Of a DNA stretch of 58,254 bases, positions 43,456-51,890 are shown piece after piece (position 1 is the stretch's first letter; each line of letters begins with the position of its first letter). Position numbers and translations under genes: made by a program. The notes below the pieces were generated by a model that saw nothing but the letters and a program-made list of their open reading frames with translations, was not told the DNA's origin and did no database searches. The stretch comes from Dehalococcoidia bacterium (GTDB lineage: Bacteria > Chloroflexota > Dehalococcoidia > Lucifugimonadales > Lucifugimonadaceae): contig JAPYUK010000003.1 of the NCBI GenBank assembly GCA_029936155.1, forward strand, positions 39,835-98,088, written 5' to 3'.

Positions 43456-44610
43456 TCAGCCACCCAGCAGCGTTGCGATGTCTACTTCGCAGATTGCTAG
43501 CGCCGAGAACAGACTGAGATCGGCTCCACCGCCCTCAAGCAGGTTGGCGACCTGCTCTTCTCCTAGCTCGTTTGTCAGGCAGATGATCTGCTCGTTTGTA
43601 AACGGAAGCTCAACATCTTCGAGTTCCTCGGGTAGCTCGATCTGAACTTCTGGTAGTTCGACAGGTTCGGGCGAAGCATCAGTATCGATAGGAAGTGCCG
43701 CACCTTCAAGAAGATCTTCGAGTTCGATTCCGCAGTTTCCGAGTGCTCCAAGCATTGAGCCGAGTTCTGAAAGATCAGGTTCGGCAGCAGTTGGGTCGAG
43801 AAGCACGAGGCCGGCTTCACCTACCTCACTAAGCACGCATCCAACCTGATCGGCCGACACGCCCAACTCGTTGAAGGTCGAATCTTCGATAGCGCCACAT
43901 TCGATCATTAGCGGGAACAGTTCACCGACAGCTGTGAAAAACATGCTATCGGTAGAGGCCAGTCCCATCAGCTCTTCGAGACCGGTCGGTCCCACACCAT
44001 CCACAACACACTCAAGTGCGTCGATTCCACCGATTTCACCGAATCCGTACATGGCGTCACTATCTGACAGAGCTGCTCGCTCTTCGTGATTCAAGCAGAA
44101 AACGCCTTTGAGCGAGCTGATAATCGAATCGGCTGCGGGCTGTTCTACAAATAGTCCTGCTGCCGACATTCCACGGGTTTGTTCGGCTATGCAGCTAACG
44201 GTGGCGTCGCTCAGAGCTCCTGCTTCTGTCGCCAGCTGGCCAACGAACACGGCTTGAACCGTTTCATTACTCAGGCAATTATCGATAGCCTCTGCTTCGG
44301 CTGCGGTCAGCTTCGCAGTCTCAAACTCCGATTCGAGCACGGCGAGAACACGATCACGACCGCCAAGGGCGTCAGTGGCACACGTTGCTTCGGCGGTAGG
44401 CAGTGAGTTGAAGAATCCGACTGGATCTTTAAGCGGGTCAATATCAATTGGTGCGACAGGAATCGGTGTTGCAGTTGGCACCGGAGTGGCGGTTGGCACT
44501 GGTGTTGCCGTAGGAGGTATGGCTGTTGGCTCAGCCGCACTGCCACAGGCGATCACCATAGCCATAATGACTGCCAAAGCAAAAAATATTACGGTTTTTT
44601 GGCGAAACAT
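43456..44610 (-). CDS. Lipoprotein with Cys-containing helical repeats
   Basis: A 384-aa exported lipoprotein (lipobox MVIAC) with a PTATPVP linker of three short repeats. The body contains spaced Cys residues in similar contexts (ATCATDAL, IDNCLSNETV, VSCIAEQTRG, VFCLNHEERAAL, LECVVDGVG, IECGAIEDS, GCVLSEVGEAGL and ICLTNELGEE). This suggests several copies of an alpha-helical module of about 40-50 residues. The ATG at 44610 with GGAG 9 nt upstream is preferred to an earlier in-frame codon. Function unknown; similar acidic proteins are common on Chloroflexota cell surfaces. Confidence 0.78.
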   Translation of the reverse strand: MFRQKTVIFFALAVIMAMVIACGSAAEPTAIPPTATPVPTATPVPTATPIPVAPIDIDPLKDPVGFFNSLPTAEATCATDALGGRDRVLAVLESEFETAKLTAAEAEAIDNCLSNETVQAVFVGQLATEAGALSDATVSCIAEQTRGMSAAGLFVEQPAADSIISSLKGVFCLNHEERAALSDSDAMYGFGEIGGIDALECVVDGVGPTGLEELMGLASTDSMFFTAVGELFPLMIECGAIEDSTFNELGVSADQVGCVLSEVGEAGLVLLDPTAAEPDLSELGSMLGALGNCGIELEDLLEGAALPIDTDASPEPVELPEVQIELPEELEDVELPFTNEQIICLTNELGEEQVANLLEGGGADLSLFSALAICEVDIATLLGG

Positions 44611-44775
44611 CTCAGATATCTCCGACCCTCGTTTTTTTAGGATCAATTGCAAAACGGTGCCGTGCCATCACTCATCACAAGTTTAGGTCGTAATCGTTAC
44701 GGCTGTATTTCTATAACGCTGTTCTTTCGTACCGGGTTTTCTGGAACGAACACCTTGCAATTGTGATTCTGCACA

Positions 44776-46011
44776 CTACTCTGTCAGGCCACACAGCTCG
44801 CGCCTGAGCAGGCTCAGTGCGCCCATTGCAGCACGCTGTTTGTCGGGTCCGCCTCTGCCCGCCGATCGTACGTGCCGCACCCGTTCGCCGTCTGGGCCCG
44901 ATACGACTATGTAAGTTTCACCTTTGCCCAGATTCACTGCGCGTTGATCGCCTTCTTCTGTTCCGTGAACTGCGATTCCATAGGTAGCACCAGCGGTTTT
45001 CTTGATCGCTCGTGCAAGTGCGGCTGCTCGTTCGGCGCCATCTGTAAACGGAGGTGATTCTCCGGCAGATCGGGCAAGCTTCTCGAGTGCATCGTTCGTG
45101 TTGATGATCGAACTCTGCAGGAAGGCCGTTTCGGCAGCCCGCTGTATGGCAGACGCTACAGACCCTCCACTGAGGTCCTCGCACGTAGCAACCGTAGCGT
45201 TGTTCTTGCTGATCAGATCACCAACGACCGATTCGATTGTTTCGTCGTCGACTGCGAAAATGTTGTCGCCGAGAAGCTTTCGCACCTCGACCTCGACTTC
45301 GTCGATCACCAGATTTGCTTCGTCTATGCTTTCGGCAAGTGCCGCAATTCGTACGTCCACCTGGCCCGTATGGGCCAAAACTCCGACGGTTGGATTATTG
45401 GAGTTGGCGATGAGGTGGCCTATGCGATCGTAGACCGCGCTCTCTCCGATGTCGGCCACTTTAAGAATGCGGTAGTGAATCATCTGGGTAAGGCCGTACT
45501 TCTCACGTAGGTACGGAATTACCTCGTTATCGACCAGCCACTTCATCTCGAACGGAACGCCCGGAAGGCTGATCGTTACACCTCGATCTGTCTCGACGAT
45601 GAACGCCGGGGCGGTGCCGTTGGGGTTCTTTACGACGATCGCACCACTCGGTATCTGGGCCTGGCGTTCGTTGTTCTTGGTGAGGATGAATCCTCGTTTC
45701 TGGAACCGTTCGCGCAGTTCGGTTAGAGATTTGGGATCGGTAACCACTTCGCGTCCGGTGACTTTGGCTATGGCTTCTCGGGTGAGATCGTCTTGCGTTG
45801 GGCCGATTCCGCCTCCAGTGATCACGACGTCGGAGCGGTCGAGGGCGCGATCGAGGGTGTCGACCATACGGTCGAGATTATCGCCAACGGTGGTCTTGTA
45901 GAACAGGTTCACTCCGCTCTCGGCCAGTCGCTGTGCGATCCACGATGCGTTGGTGTCAACGATCTGACCAAGCAATAGTTCAGAGCCGATAGAGACGATT
46001 TCAGCGTTCAT
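44776..46011 (-). CDS. cinA: CinA-family protein (molybdopterin-binding plus NMN amidase-like domain)
   Basis: A 411-aa two-domain protein. Residues 1-170 form the MoCF domain with EIVSIGSELLLGQIVDTNASWIA, VITGGGIGPTQDDLT and SLPGVPFEMKWL. The C-terminal part (about 255-405) corresponds to the PncC NMN-deamidase domain, but the usual ESCTGG motif reads EDLSGG, so this half may be inactive or altered. The ATG at 46011 fits family N-termini; an open frame upstream lacks homology. It is divergent from an SOS-type promoter. Confidence 0.88.
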   Translation of the reverse strand: MNAEIVSIGSELLLGQIVDTNASWIAQRLAESGVNLFYKTTVGDNLDRMVDTLDRALDRSDVVITGGGIGPTQDDLTREAIAKVTGREVVTDPKSLTELRERFQKRGFILTKNNERQAQIPSGAIVVKNPNGTAPAFIVETDRGVTISLPGVPFEMKWLVDNEVIPYLREKYGLTQMIHYRILKVADIGESAVYDRIGHLIANSNNPTVGVLAHTGQVDVRIAALAESIDEANLVIDEVEVEVRKLLGDNIFAVDDETIESVVGDLISKNNATVATCEDLSGGSVASAIQRAAETAFLQSSIINTNDALEKLARSAGESPPFTDGAERAAALARAIKKTAGATYGIAVHGTEEGDQRAVNLGKGETYIVVSGPDGERVRHVRSAGRGGPDKQRAAMGALSLLRRELCGLTE

Positions 46012-46072
46012 ATGAGGGTCGCGATTCTTTTCGTTCGTGGGTAGTGCGGTGCATGGTGGATTCGCTCGGCTC

Positions 46073-46101
46073 AACCTAGTGCGGAATCGACTGGCGGTCA
46101 A
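46073..46101 (-). promoter_or_regulatory. Candidate cinA promoter
   Basis: On the minus strand TTGACC (46101-46096), a 17-bp spacer and TAGGTT (46078-46073) form a moderate sigma-70 match 62-67 nt before the cinA ATG. No LexA-type box overlaps it, so cinA is probably not controlled by the operators on the other side of the gap. Confidence 0.4.
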
Positions 46102-46170
46102 TATACGAAGTCTGCACATATAGGATCCGGTACTCCCACTCGTTCCATCGCCAAACGCGTGCCAAACAGC

Positions 46171-46238
46171 TTGACTTAATTAGAACAAGTGTTCGATGAT
46201 AGAACAATCGTTCTGATTAACAAGAACGAGATCAGTTC
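46171..46238 (+). promoter_or_regulatory. SOS-type promoter with two exact LexA boxes and a third imperfect one
   Basis: TTGACT (46171-46176), an 18-bp spacer and GATGAT (46195-46200) form the promoter. GAACAAGTGTTC (46183-46194) lies inside the spacer and GAACAATCGTTC (46202-46213) begins one base after the -10. Their centres are 19 bp apart. A third inverted repeat with a wider gap, GAAC-N7-GTTC, is at 46224-46238. Two exact GAAC-N4-GTTC sites this close are very unlikely by chance, and they overlap the polymerase contacts just as the operator of lexA does. Confidence 0.82.
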
Positions 46239-46251
46239 TGAAGAGGTCAAT

Positions 46252-46935
46252 ATGAGTCCGACAGTTACTGCGATTGTTACGCCCGATGCTCCTTCGAAAT
46301 TAGTTTCGCTGAGCTCCGAGCCGGAAAGTGGTGATGGCGTTGGGCTGAATACCGCGTGGGCACAGATTGTTCAGAGTGTTACGAATCGTGCAGGTCGTGG
46401 TTCTTTGACTATTACGGTCGATCTAGAGCCGGGTGAGAGTGCGCAGGAGTTTTCGACTCGACTTCGACTTTTGATCCTTGTCATGAACCGTGACGAGGGT
46501 TCGGTTTCCGCAACGGTTTCTCCTTCTTTTCGGGACGACACGTATCCCGCGATGCTTGCTCTTGTGAAGGCGCTTGAGGGTTCTGGCGCTGGTGATGACT
46601 GGCACCCGGTCGGCCCTCGTTCTATTCGCATGGGTAAGGCTAAGCATCTGTTTGTGAGCGTTGATATACCGGTTGCGGATCGGAGCGCTTCGCCCGACAC
46701 GCTGATCGAGATTGTTGCGGCACACCGTATCGGTGCTTCGTGGTACGACCAACGTGTTTTTCCTCGTACTTCGGCGACCGGTCTGACAACCGTGATGTTC
46801 GGTGTTCCGAACAACCCCAGGTCTGAATACGCCGATTCGATCTTTAAACGAGAACGTACTAAGAATCTGTCCGGTCGAACAGGCGGGATTCACTTTTCAC
46901 GTCAACTGAACTGGCCTGCCACGGCAGTTGTCTGA
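46252..46935 (+). CDS. Unrecognised protein under SOS-type control
   Basis: A 227-aa soluble protein of no family I recognise. It starts at an ATG with AGAGG 7 nt upstream (MSPTVTAIVTPD), directly behind the LexA-type boxes; the frame is open a little further 5' but that would run through the operators. Residues about 45-110 look like an alpha/beta module (SLTITVDLEPGESAQEFSTRLRLLIL). The C-terminus is basic (FKRERTKNLSGRTGG). There is no signal peptide, membrane segment or known nuclease/polymerase motif. It is the first gene of a three-gene block and, by its promoter, should be induced by DNA damage. Confidence 0.7.
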   Translation: MSPTVTAIVTPDAPSKLVSLSSEPESGDGVGLNTAWAQIVQSVTNRAGRGSLTITVDLEPGESAQEFSTRLRLLILVMNRDEGSVSATVSPSFRDDTYPAMLALVKALEGSGAGDDWHPVGPRSIRMGKAKHLFVSVDIPVADRSASPDTLIEIVAAHRIGASWYDQRVFPRTSATGLTTVMFGVPNNPRSEYADSIFKRERTKNLSGRTGGIHFSRQLNWPATAVV

Positions 46936-46980
46936 GCCCACTTTTTTTCGCTTTTATTTGGTCTATTTGGAGACTTATCT

Positions 46981-47409
46981 ATGGTTATGACGCTCGATCC
47001 TGTGACTACTTTTGCTCCTGTTCGGTCGGACACTTTACCAGAAAACACGCGTTACAAAGACGATGGCTGTGATGCTTCGGCGACGTGCCTCGAGTGTCCG
47101 TTGGCGTTGTGCAAGTACGATGACCCCGGTTGGCTGCAAAGGGAGAGTCGTAGAACTCGCGATGATGAAATCTTCCAATTGCGCCAGGAACGTGTTCCGG
47201 TCGCTGAGATTTCCGAACGATTCGACATTAGCACTCGCACTGTTCACCGAATCGTCCAGCGCGGCGGTGCTACAGCTGTAACTGTTGCCGAACAGGATGA
47301 TGGTCCATCGATTTCACTTAGCGAATTGGCCGAGCGATCGTTGTTTCGAGAGCGAACTCCGTTTCCGAAGCTGATCCTTGGTGATTCTTCACGGTTTGGG
47401 GTGAACTAG
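46981..47409 (+). CDS. Small protein with Cys4 motif and helix-turn-helix
   Basis: A 142-aa protein in which four Cys at residues 30, 36, 39 and 44 (GCDASATCLECPLALC, then KYDDPGWLQRE) form a probable zinc or iron-sulfur knuckle. A resolvase-like helix-turn-helix follows at about 62-93 (DEIFQLRQERVPVAEISERF, then STRTVHRIVQ). It has GGAG 8 nt before its ATG and sits 45 nt after the SOS-controlled gene. Likely a DNA-binding regulator. An iron-sulfur cluster would allow sensing of oxidative or nitrosative stress, but that is inference. The C-terminal 45 residues are unrecognised. Confidence 0.75.
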   Translation: MVMTLDPVTTFAPVRSDTLPENTRYKDDGCDASATCLECPLALCKYDDPGWLQRESRRTRDDEIFQLRQERVPVAEISERFDISTRTVHRIVQRGGATAVTVAEQDDGPSISLSELAERSLFRERTPFPKLILGDSSRFGVN

Positions 47410-47418
47410 ACTGTCTAC

Positions 47419-48717
47419 ATGACCACTGGCCAAGACGCTGGCTCTAATCTCCCCGATCGCCCACAACTACGCCCTGTCGAAGTAAGTTGCATCTCTCACG
47501 AGGGAAGTGACTTCTTCGTTTTAAAAGACCCCCGTAGACTTAGTGAACAGTCATTGTTGGTTCCGGTTTCACTCGGCCCGTATCTTCAAAATATCGACGG
47601 CACCAACACGGTTGATGAGATAGTTGAGGTGGCGTTGGGTGTTGGGGCTGAGCCGGTTCCCGAGGAAATACTCGACGACTTGTTGAATCGTCTGGACGAA
47701 ATGTTGTTGCTTTCGAACGGCGCGTACGTTGGCGAGATGAAGAGACGTGTAGACGAATATCGAGCAGCACCTTCGCGAGCGCCAGCACTTGCCGATTTCG
47801 CTTATCCGGGTTCCGCCGAAGATTTACGAGGTTATCTCGATGGATTCGCATTCCCCTACATGGTCTCGGAAGAAAACTCGTTATCGGATTCGTCTTTTGA
47901 TTTGAGGGCGGGACCACTAAAGGCGATCATTACGCCTCATATCGACTACGAACGTGGTGGCGATTCGTACGGGATGATCTGGGAGCAGGTCCGTGAGCAG
48001 TTGCAAGACGTGGAGCTGTTCGTAGTTTTCGGAACAGATCACAATGGCGACGGACCCAGGCTCACGTTGACGGGCCAGAACTACGAAACGCCACTCGGTA
48101 CGCTCGAGACAGATACCGAGTTGGTTGATGATCTGTCGAAGATTCTGTCATCCGACGATTCCATTGATGATCACGCATTCGCCGATGAGTTCAACCACGC
48201 CAACGAACATTCGATAGAGCTCGCGACCGTATGGCTGCATCGTGCGCTCGGAAGATCAGACGCAAAGATGCTTCCGGTGCTCTGCGGATCGTTCGGACGG
48301 TTGCTTATGGATGGTGCCATATCGCCCGACGAGCACCCGCAAATTTTCGCAGCGATCGAGCGCCTACAGACGGTGACCAGCGAGCGACGAACGGTGTTTA
48401 TAGCGGCCGCCGACCTTGCCCACGTTGGGCCAGCGTTCGGAGATATTGAGACGTTTTTGGTTGATTCCGACGGACGGGCACGAGTGGAATCAGACGACAA
48501 AGCCCTACTTGAGTCGATCACAGCGGGCGATCGAAAGCAGTTCTTCGAGCTGATCAAGCAAAAAGCTGATAGCAATAAAATCTGTGGACTCGCGCCGATC
48601 TACATGACTCTCTGGGCATCTGGTGCAACGAGCGGGAGCTGGAACGCATATCAGCAATGCCAGGCCGACGAAGAGGACACTTCGTTCGTGTCGATCGGAG
48701 GTGCAGCGCTGTACTAA
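47419..48717 (+). CDS. Memo-family protein (AmmeMemoRadiSam protein B-like) with extra N-terminal domain
   Basis: A 432-aa protein. Residues about 170-430 are the Memo domain, a relative of extradiol dioxygenases. The metal-site residues appear as ITPHIDYERGG, VVFGTDHNGDG, NEHSIELATVW and LPVLCGSFG. The first 150 residues contain a PqqD-like/winged region (RLSEQSLLVPVSLGPYLQNIDGT, then VDEIVEVALG). Memo proteins bind copper or iron; their bacterial role is unclear, and partners AMMECR1 and a radical-SAM protein are not seen here. The gene starts 9 nt after the Cys4/HTH gene, so it may be co-induced with it. Confidence 0.85.
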   Translation: MTTGQDAGSNLPDRPQLRPVEVSCISHEGSDFFVLKDPRRLSEQSLLVPVSLGPYLQNIDGTNTVDEIVEVALGVGAEPVPEEILDDLLNRLDEMLLLSNGAYVGEMKRRVDEYRAAPSRAPALADFAYPGSAEDLRGYLDGFAFPYMVSEENSLSDSSFDLRAGPLKAIITPHIDYERGGDSYGMIWEQVREQLQDVELFVVFGTDHNGDGPRLTLTGQNYETPLGTLETDTELVDDLSKILSSDDSIDDHAFADEFNHANEHSIELATVWLHRALGRSDAKMLPVLCGSFGRLLMDGAISPDEHPQIFAAIERLQTVTSERRTVFIAAADLAHVGPAFGDIETFLVDSDGRARVESDDKALLESITAGDRKQFFELIKQKADSNKICGLAPIYMTLWASGATSGSWNAYQQCQADEEDTSFVSIGGAALY

Positions 48718-48799
48718 TTCGTTGGCCCGAGCATCCCGAAGGCCAAGAAATTCGATTTAGCCAACCCGCCCCGACCTCTCAGAATACGTCGCACGCGAC

Positions 48800-49516
48800 C
48801 TAGTCGGGGATGGCTTCAATTTGGGTGTTGCCGCTCACTAGCTCGCCAGTAGCCTGGTATAGCGCTCGCTCGACAATGTTCATCGCACGATCTGCGACCC
48901 GTTCCACATTGTGAGCCACCCACATGAGGTAAGTCGCGCGCTCGGCATTGTCGGGATCGCTCTTTACGAGATCCATCAGATCTCCCTGAACCTTGGCATA
49001 GAGATCGTCGACTTCATCGTCTTCGTTCTCCAACTCAACACTCAAATTTCGAACGATGTCCGCATCTCGGCTGATGAAAGCCTCAAGTGCACGTTTGAGC
49101 ATGCTCACCGCCATATCGCCCATTCGGGGAATGTCGATCAACTCCTTCAACGGAGGCTGTCTGCCCATGGTGATACTGATTTTGGCAATACCTTCTGCGT
49201 AGTCGCCAATTCGTTCAAGCTCGCCGGCGATGTGGAGCGACGCAACGATGCGGCGTAGATCGCCGGCCATCGGAGCCTCGCGTCGGATCAACTCGATACA
49301 AGACCGTTCGATCTCTAACTCGGTTTGATCGATGTGGTCGTCCTCATCAATCACTTTCTGCGATCGATCGATATCGCGATTCTTAAGCGCGTTCAACGCA
49401 TTGAAAATCGCCTGTTCGACAAGCCCGCTCATCAAAATGAGCTCTGCCTCAAGTTTTCCGAGATCTCGATCGAAATCCTGTCGTCCGGTTGGAATTATGC
49501 TGCCCTGTTCGTTCAT
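48800..49516 (-). CDS. phoU: Phosphate-signalling accessory protein PhoU
   Basis: A 238-aa all-helical protein with the two PhoU repeats. Each ends in a conserved metal-binding block: ERIGDYAEGIAKI in the first and HNVERVADRAMNIVERA in the second. It links the Pst transporter to two-component signalling and limits phosphate uptake. It follows pstB by 27 nt, a common arrangement, but no pstS, pstC, pstA or phoR is seen here. Confidence 0.93.
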   Translation of the reverse strand: MNEQGSIIPTGRQDFDRDLGKLEAELILMSGLVEQAIFNALNALKNRDIDRSQKVIDEDDHIDQTELEIERSCIELIRREAPMAGDLRRIVASLHIAGELERIGDYAEGIAKISITMGRQPPLKELIDIPRMGDMAVSMLKRALEAFISRDADIVRNLSVELENEDDEVDDLYAKVQGDLMDLVKSDPDNAERATYLMWVAHNVERVADRAMNIVERALYQATGELVSGNTQIEAIPD

Positions 49517-49543
49517 GATCGCTATAGTTTACGCTTGCAATGA

Positions 49544-50377
49544 CTACCCAATGCGACCGGTAACGTAGGCTTCGGTTCGTTCGTCTTTCGGATTGCCGAA
49601 AACCTGGGCATTTGTGCCGTACTCGATCAAGCGACCAATCCGCTCTTCGCCAGCCATCATGACAGCCGCGTAATCGGAAATTCGTGTCGCTTGCTGCATG
49701 TTATGAGTCACGATAACGATCGTAACTTCGCTCGAAAGTTCCTGAATCAACTGCTCGATAGCCTGGGTTGAAATGGGATCAAGAGCCGAGGCTGGCTCAT
49801 CCATCAGAACAACTTCCGGGTTCACGGCAAGCGCTCTCGCTATGCAGATCCGCTGCTGCTGTCCACCCGAAACGCTCAGACCACTATCGTTTAGTCGATC
49901 CTTGACCTCTTCCCATACCGCAGCGCGGCGTAGTGACGTCTCGACAACTTCGTCGAGATCGTCTGTCATTCCATTAATACGGGGCCCGAACGCTACGTTT
50001 TCGTAGATGCTTTTTGGAAACGGGTTGGGACGCTGAAACACCATGCCGATCCGAAAACGAATCTCGGCAGGATCGACGTCAGAGGCGTATATCTCTTGCC
50101 CACCGAAGTTGACAGAGCCTTTGACGGTCGCACTTGGGATCAGGTCGTTCATCCTGTTGAAGCAGCGTAAAAGTGTGCTTTTTCCGCAACCAGAAGGGCC
50201 GATTAGCGAGACGACACTGTTCTTCGGCACCTGAATCGATACGCCGTTGACTGCCGTATTTTCGCCGTATGCAACGGAAAGATCGCTTGTTTCCAGAATA
50301 AGTTCGATATCGTCGAACTTCAGGATGTTTTCGACTGATCCCACTTGAGATAGGAGATCAGTGTCATTGAAGGCCAT
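49544..50377 (-). CDS. pstB: Phosphate ABC transporter ATPase PstB
   Basis: A 277-aa ATPase with Walker [21 protein letters not shown], the latter part diagnostic of PstB. The signature is [15 protein letters not shown], Walker B is [13 protein letters not shown], and the H-loop is [13 protein letters not shown]. The ATG has GGAG 6 nt upstream. About 27 residues precede the usual ATPase start. It lies upstream of phoU; its permease and binding protein must be encoded elsewhere. Confidence 0.94.
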   Translation of the reverse strand: MAFNDTDLLSQVGSVENILKFDDIELILETSDLSVAYGENTAVNGVSIQVPKNSVVSLIGPSGCGKSTLLRCFNRMNDLIPSATVKGSVNFGGQEIYASDVDPAEIRFRIGMVFQRPNPFPKSIYENVAFGPRINGMTDDLDEVVETSLRRAAVWEEVKDRLNDSGLSVSGGQQQRICIARALAVNPEVVLMDEPASALDPISTQAIEQLIQELSSEVTIVIVTHNMQQATRISDYAAVMMAGEERIGRLIEYGTNAQVFGNPKDERTEAYVTGRIG

Positions 50378-50508
50378 TGGTCACTCCACAAACGAACAGG
50401 GTCGCAGTGTGTTCAACTATCGACTTCAAAGAGTAGTCGAGCGAAGTTAACAGAATGCAAATCTTGTCGAGACAGGAACAAGCATGCGACACGCGATAAA
50501 ATTAGGGA

Positions 50509-51828
50509 CTAGCCATCGATCGCAACTGCAGCGGTCGCCCAACCGAACTTGGTCCCTCGCATGCCTCTGCCGTTTTCGGGCGAGTAGAACTCTCGAAAAT
50601 CCTTGAACGTGGCTTCTTTGGATCGAGCGGCTATCAGTTCAGATTCACTGGTGTAGCAGTGAGCCTTGAACCCTCTGGCAAGCAGCCAGTTCAAGTTCAT
50701 GCAGATCGGGCCCCGCCAGATCATCTTTTCGCTTTCGGCGTTGTAGGAAGGCTCGGAGGCAGCGACGCTTGGCACCGGAAACGGGCGCCAGAAGTGGTCG
50801 GGATTGGTGACGTAGCGTTCCATCACGCTGGCAACACGATCCTTTGGTGTGTCCTTAAGAATGAGAGGGAATATCGCTCCAACCGACAAAATTGTGTCTG
50901 GTGATTGATTCTTGCCGTGTAGATAGGTGTAGTGCCCTCGATCGGCATCCCAGCACCGTTCGTTCAGCGCAGCAGAAGTTTTTGCTGCTTGCGCGGCAGC
51001 GCTCCCCGAAGCCGCAATATCGTCAACAGCTTCGTGCATCGTCGCCAATGAACTCCAAGCATCACCGTAGACCGCGTTCATGAAAGGATCGATTACCACG
51101 AAGCGATCTTGTTCGATCAGCGTTCGGTAGTCGAAGTTATTTCCTCGAATGATGTTGTACCAATCGAGCTTTCGATTCGCCCACAAAATGCTGATACGCC
51201 CGGGATCGGTAAGCCCGAGTGCTCGATCGAAAGACGGGTTGTTATCCGTGCCTGCCTCGTATGGAGAGACGATCCCGATGAGTCCGGAGCCATCGGCATC
51301 TCGTTCCCTGCTGAGCCAGTCATAAAACGCTTGAATTCGGGGTAGATAGGTTGTCAGTAGTTTCGTATCGCCGGTTTGCCGCCAGAGTTCTTCGAGTGCG
51401 TGCGCCAGAACGGGCGGTTGGATCATGCCTGAGTGCCGCCGACGCCATTCGCCGAATCGACTCTGACCGTAGATTGCGCTCATCACGGCGCCCCGTCTAC
51501 CCCAGTAGGTGAGGTGCCCAATAAATCCATTGGGCTGCTGTGGAATCAGCAGCGAATGCATTTCAGCTTCAGCCATTTTCGGATCAAGGCGAGCCAGTGC
51601 AATGATGTGAAAACAGGAATCCCAAAACCATTGCCAGTGATAGCGGCCTTGTGAAGGTATCGAGTACTCGTAATCGACCTTGTAGAACGGGTCGTAGCCG
51701 GTGCGTCGATTCGCTATTAGTCGGGCCAACGCCTTCTCCTCGAGGCTTCCCTCGGGATTCGGTTCGACCTTTGGCGCACTGTTGGTAATCACGATTTTTA
51801 GTTTAGGCACTCGGCGCGGCAGTGTCAT
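50509..51828 (-). CDS. GH63-like (mannosyl/glucosylglycerate hydrolase-type) glycosidase
   Basis: A 439-aa (alpha/alpha)6-barrel glycosidase. Blocks seen: YHWQWFWDSCFHIIALARLDP, PNGFIGHLTYWGRRG, SPYEAGTDNNPSFDRAL (with the likely catalytic Asp), PFMNAVYGDAWSSL and FREFYSPENGRG (with the catalytic base Glu). These match the bacterial mannosylglycerate/glucosylglycerate hydrolase branch of GH63, which recycles compatible solutes; alpha-glucosidase activity on another substrate is possible. It is divergent from rlmN across about 60 bp. Confidence 0.8.
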   Translation of the reverse strand: MTLPRRVPKLKIVITNSAPKVEPNPEGSLEEKALARLIANRRTGYDPFYKVDYEYSIPSQGRYHWQWFWDSCFHIIALARLDPKMAEAEMHSLLIPQQPNGFIGHLTYWGRRGAVMSAIYGQSRFGEWRRRHSGMIQPPVLAHALEELWRQTGDTKLLTTYLPRIQAFYDWLSRERDADGSGLIGIVSPYEAGTDNNPSFDRALGLTDPGRISILWANRKLDWYNIIRGNNFDYRTLIEQDRFVVIDPFMNAVYGDAWSSLATMHEAVDDIAASGSAAAQAAKTSAALNERCWDADRGHYTYLHGKNQSPDTILSVGAIFPLILKDTPKDRVASVMERYVTNPDHFWRPFPVPSVAASEPSYNAESEKMIWRGPICMNLNWLLARGFKAHCYTSESELIAARSKEATFKDFREFYSPENGRGMRGTKFGWATAAVAIDG

Positions 51829-51890
51829 GCAACCAATTTCGCTGTCCGTTGCTAAACTTAACGTTTACACACTTAAGTCCCCTCGCCCTC

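Noticed and set aside
46189-46251. Upstream GTG start for the SOS-controlled gene
   Set aside because: It would lie inside the operator region upstream of the expected transcription start; the ATG at 46252 has a proper ribosome site.
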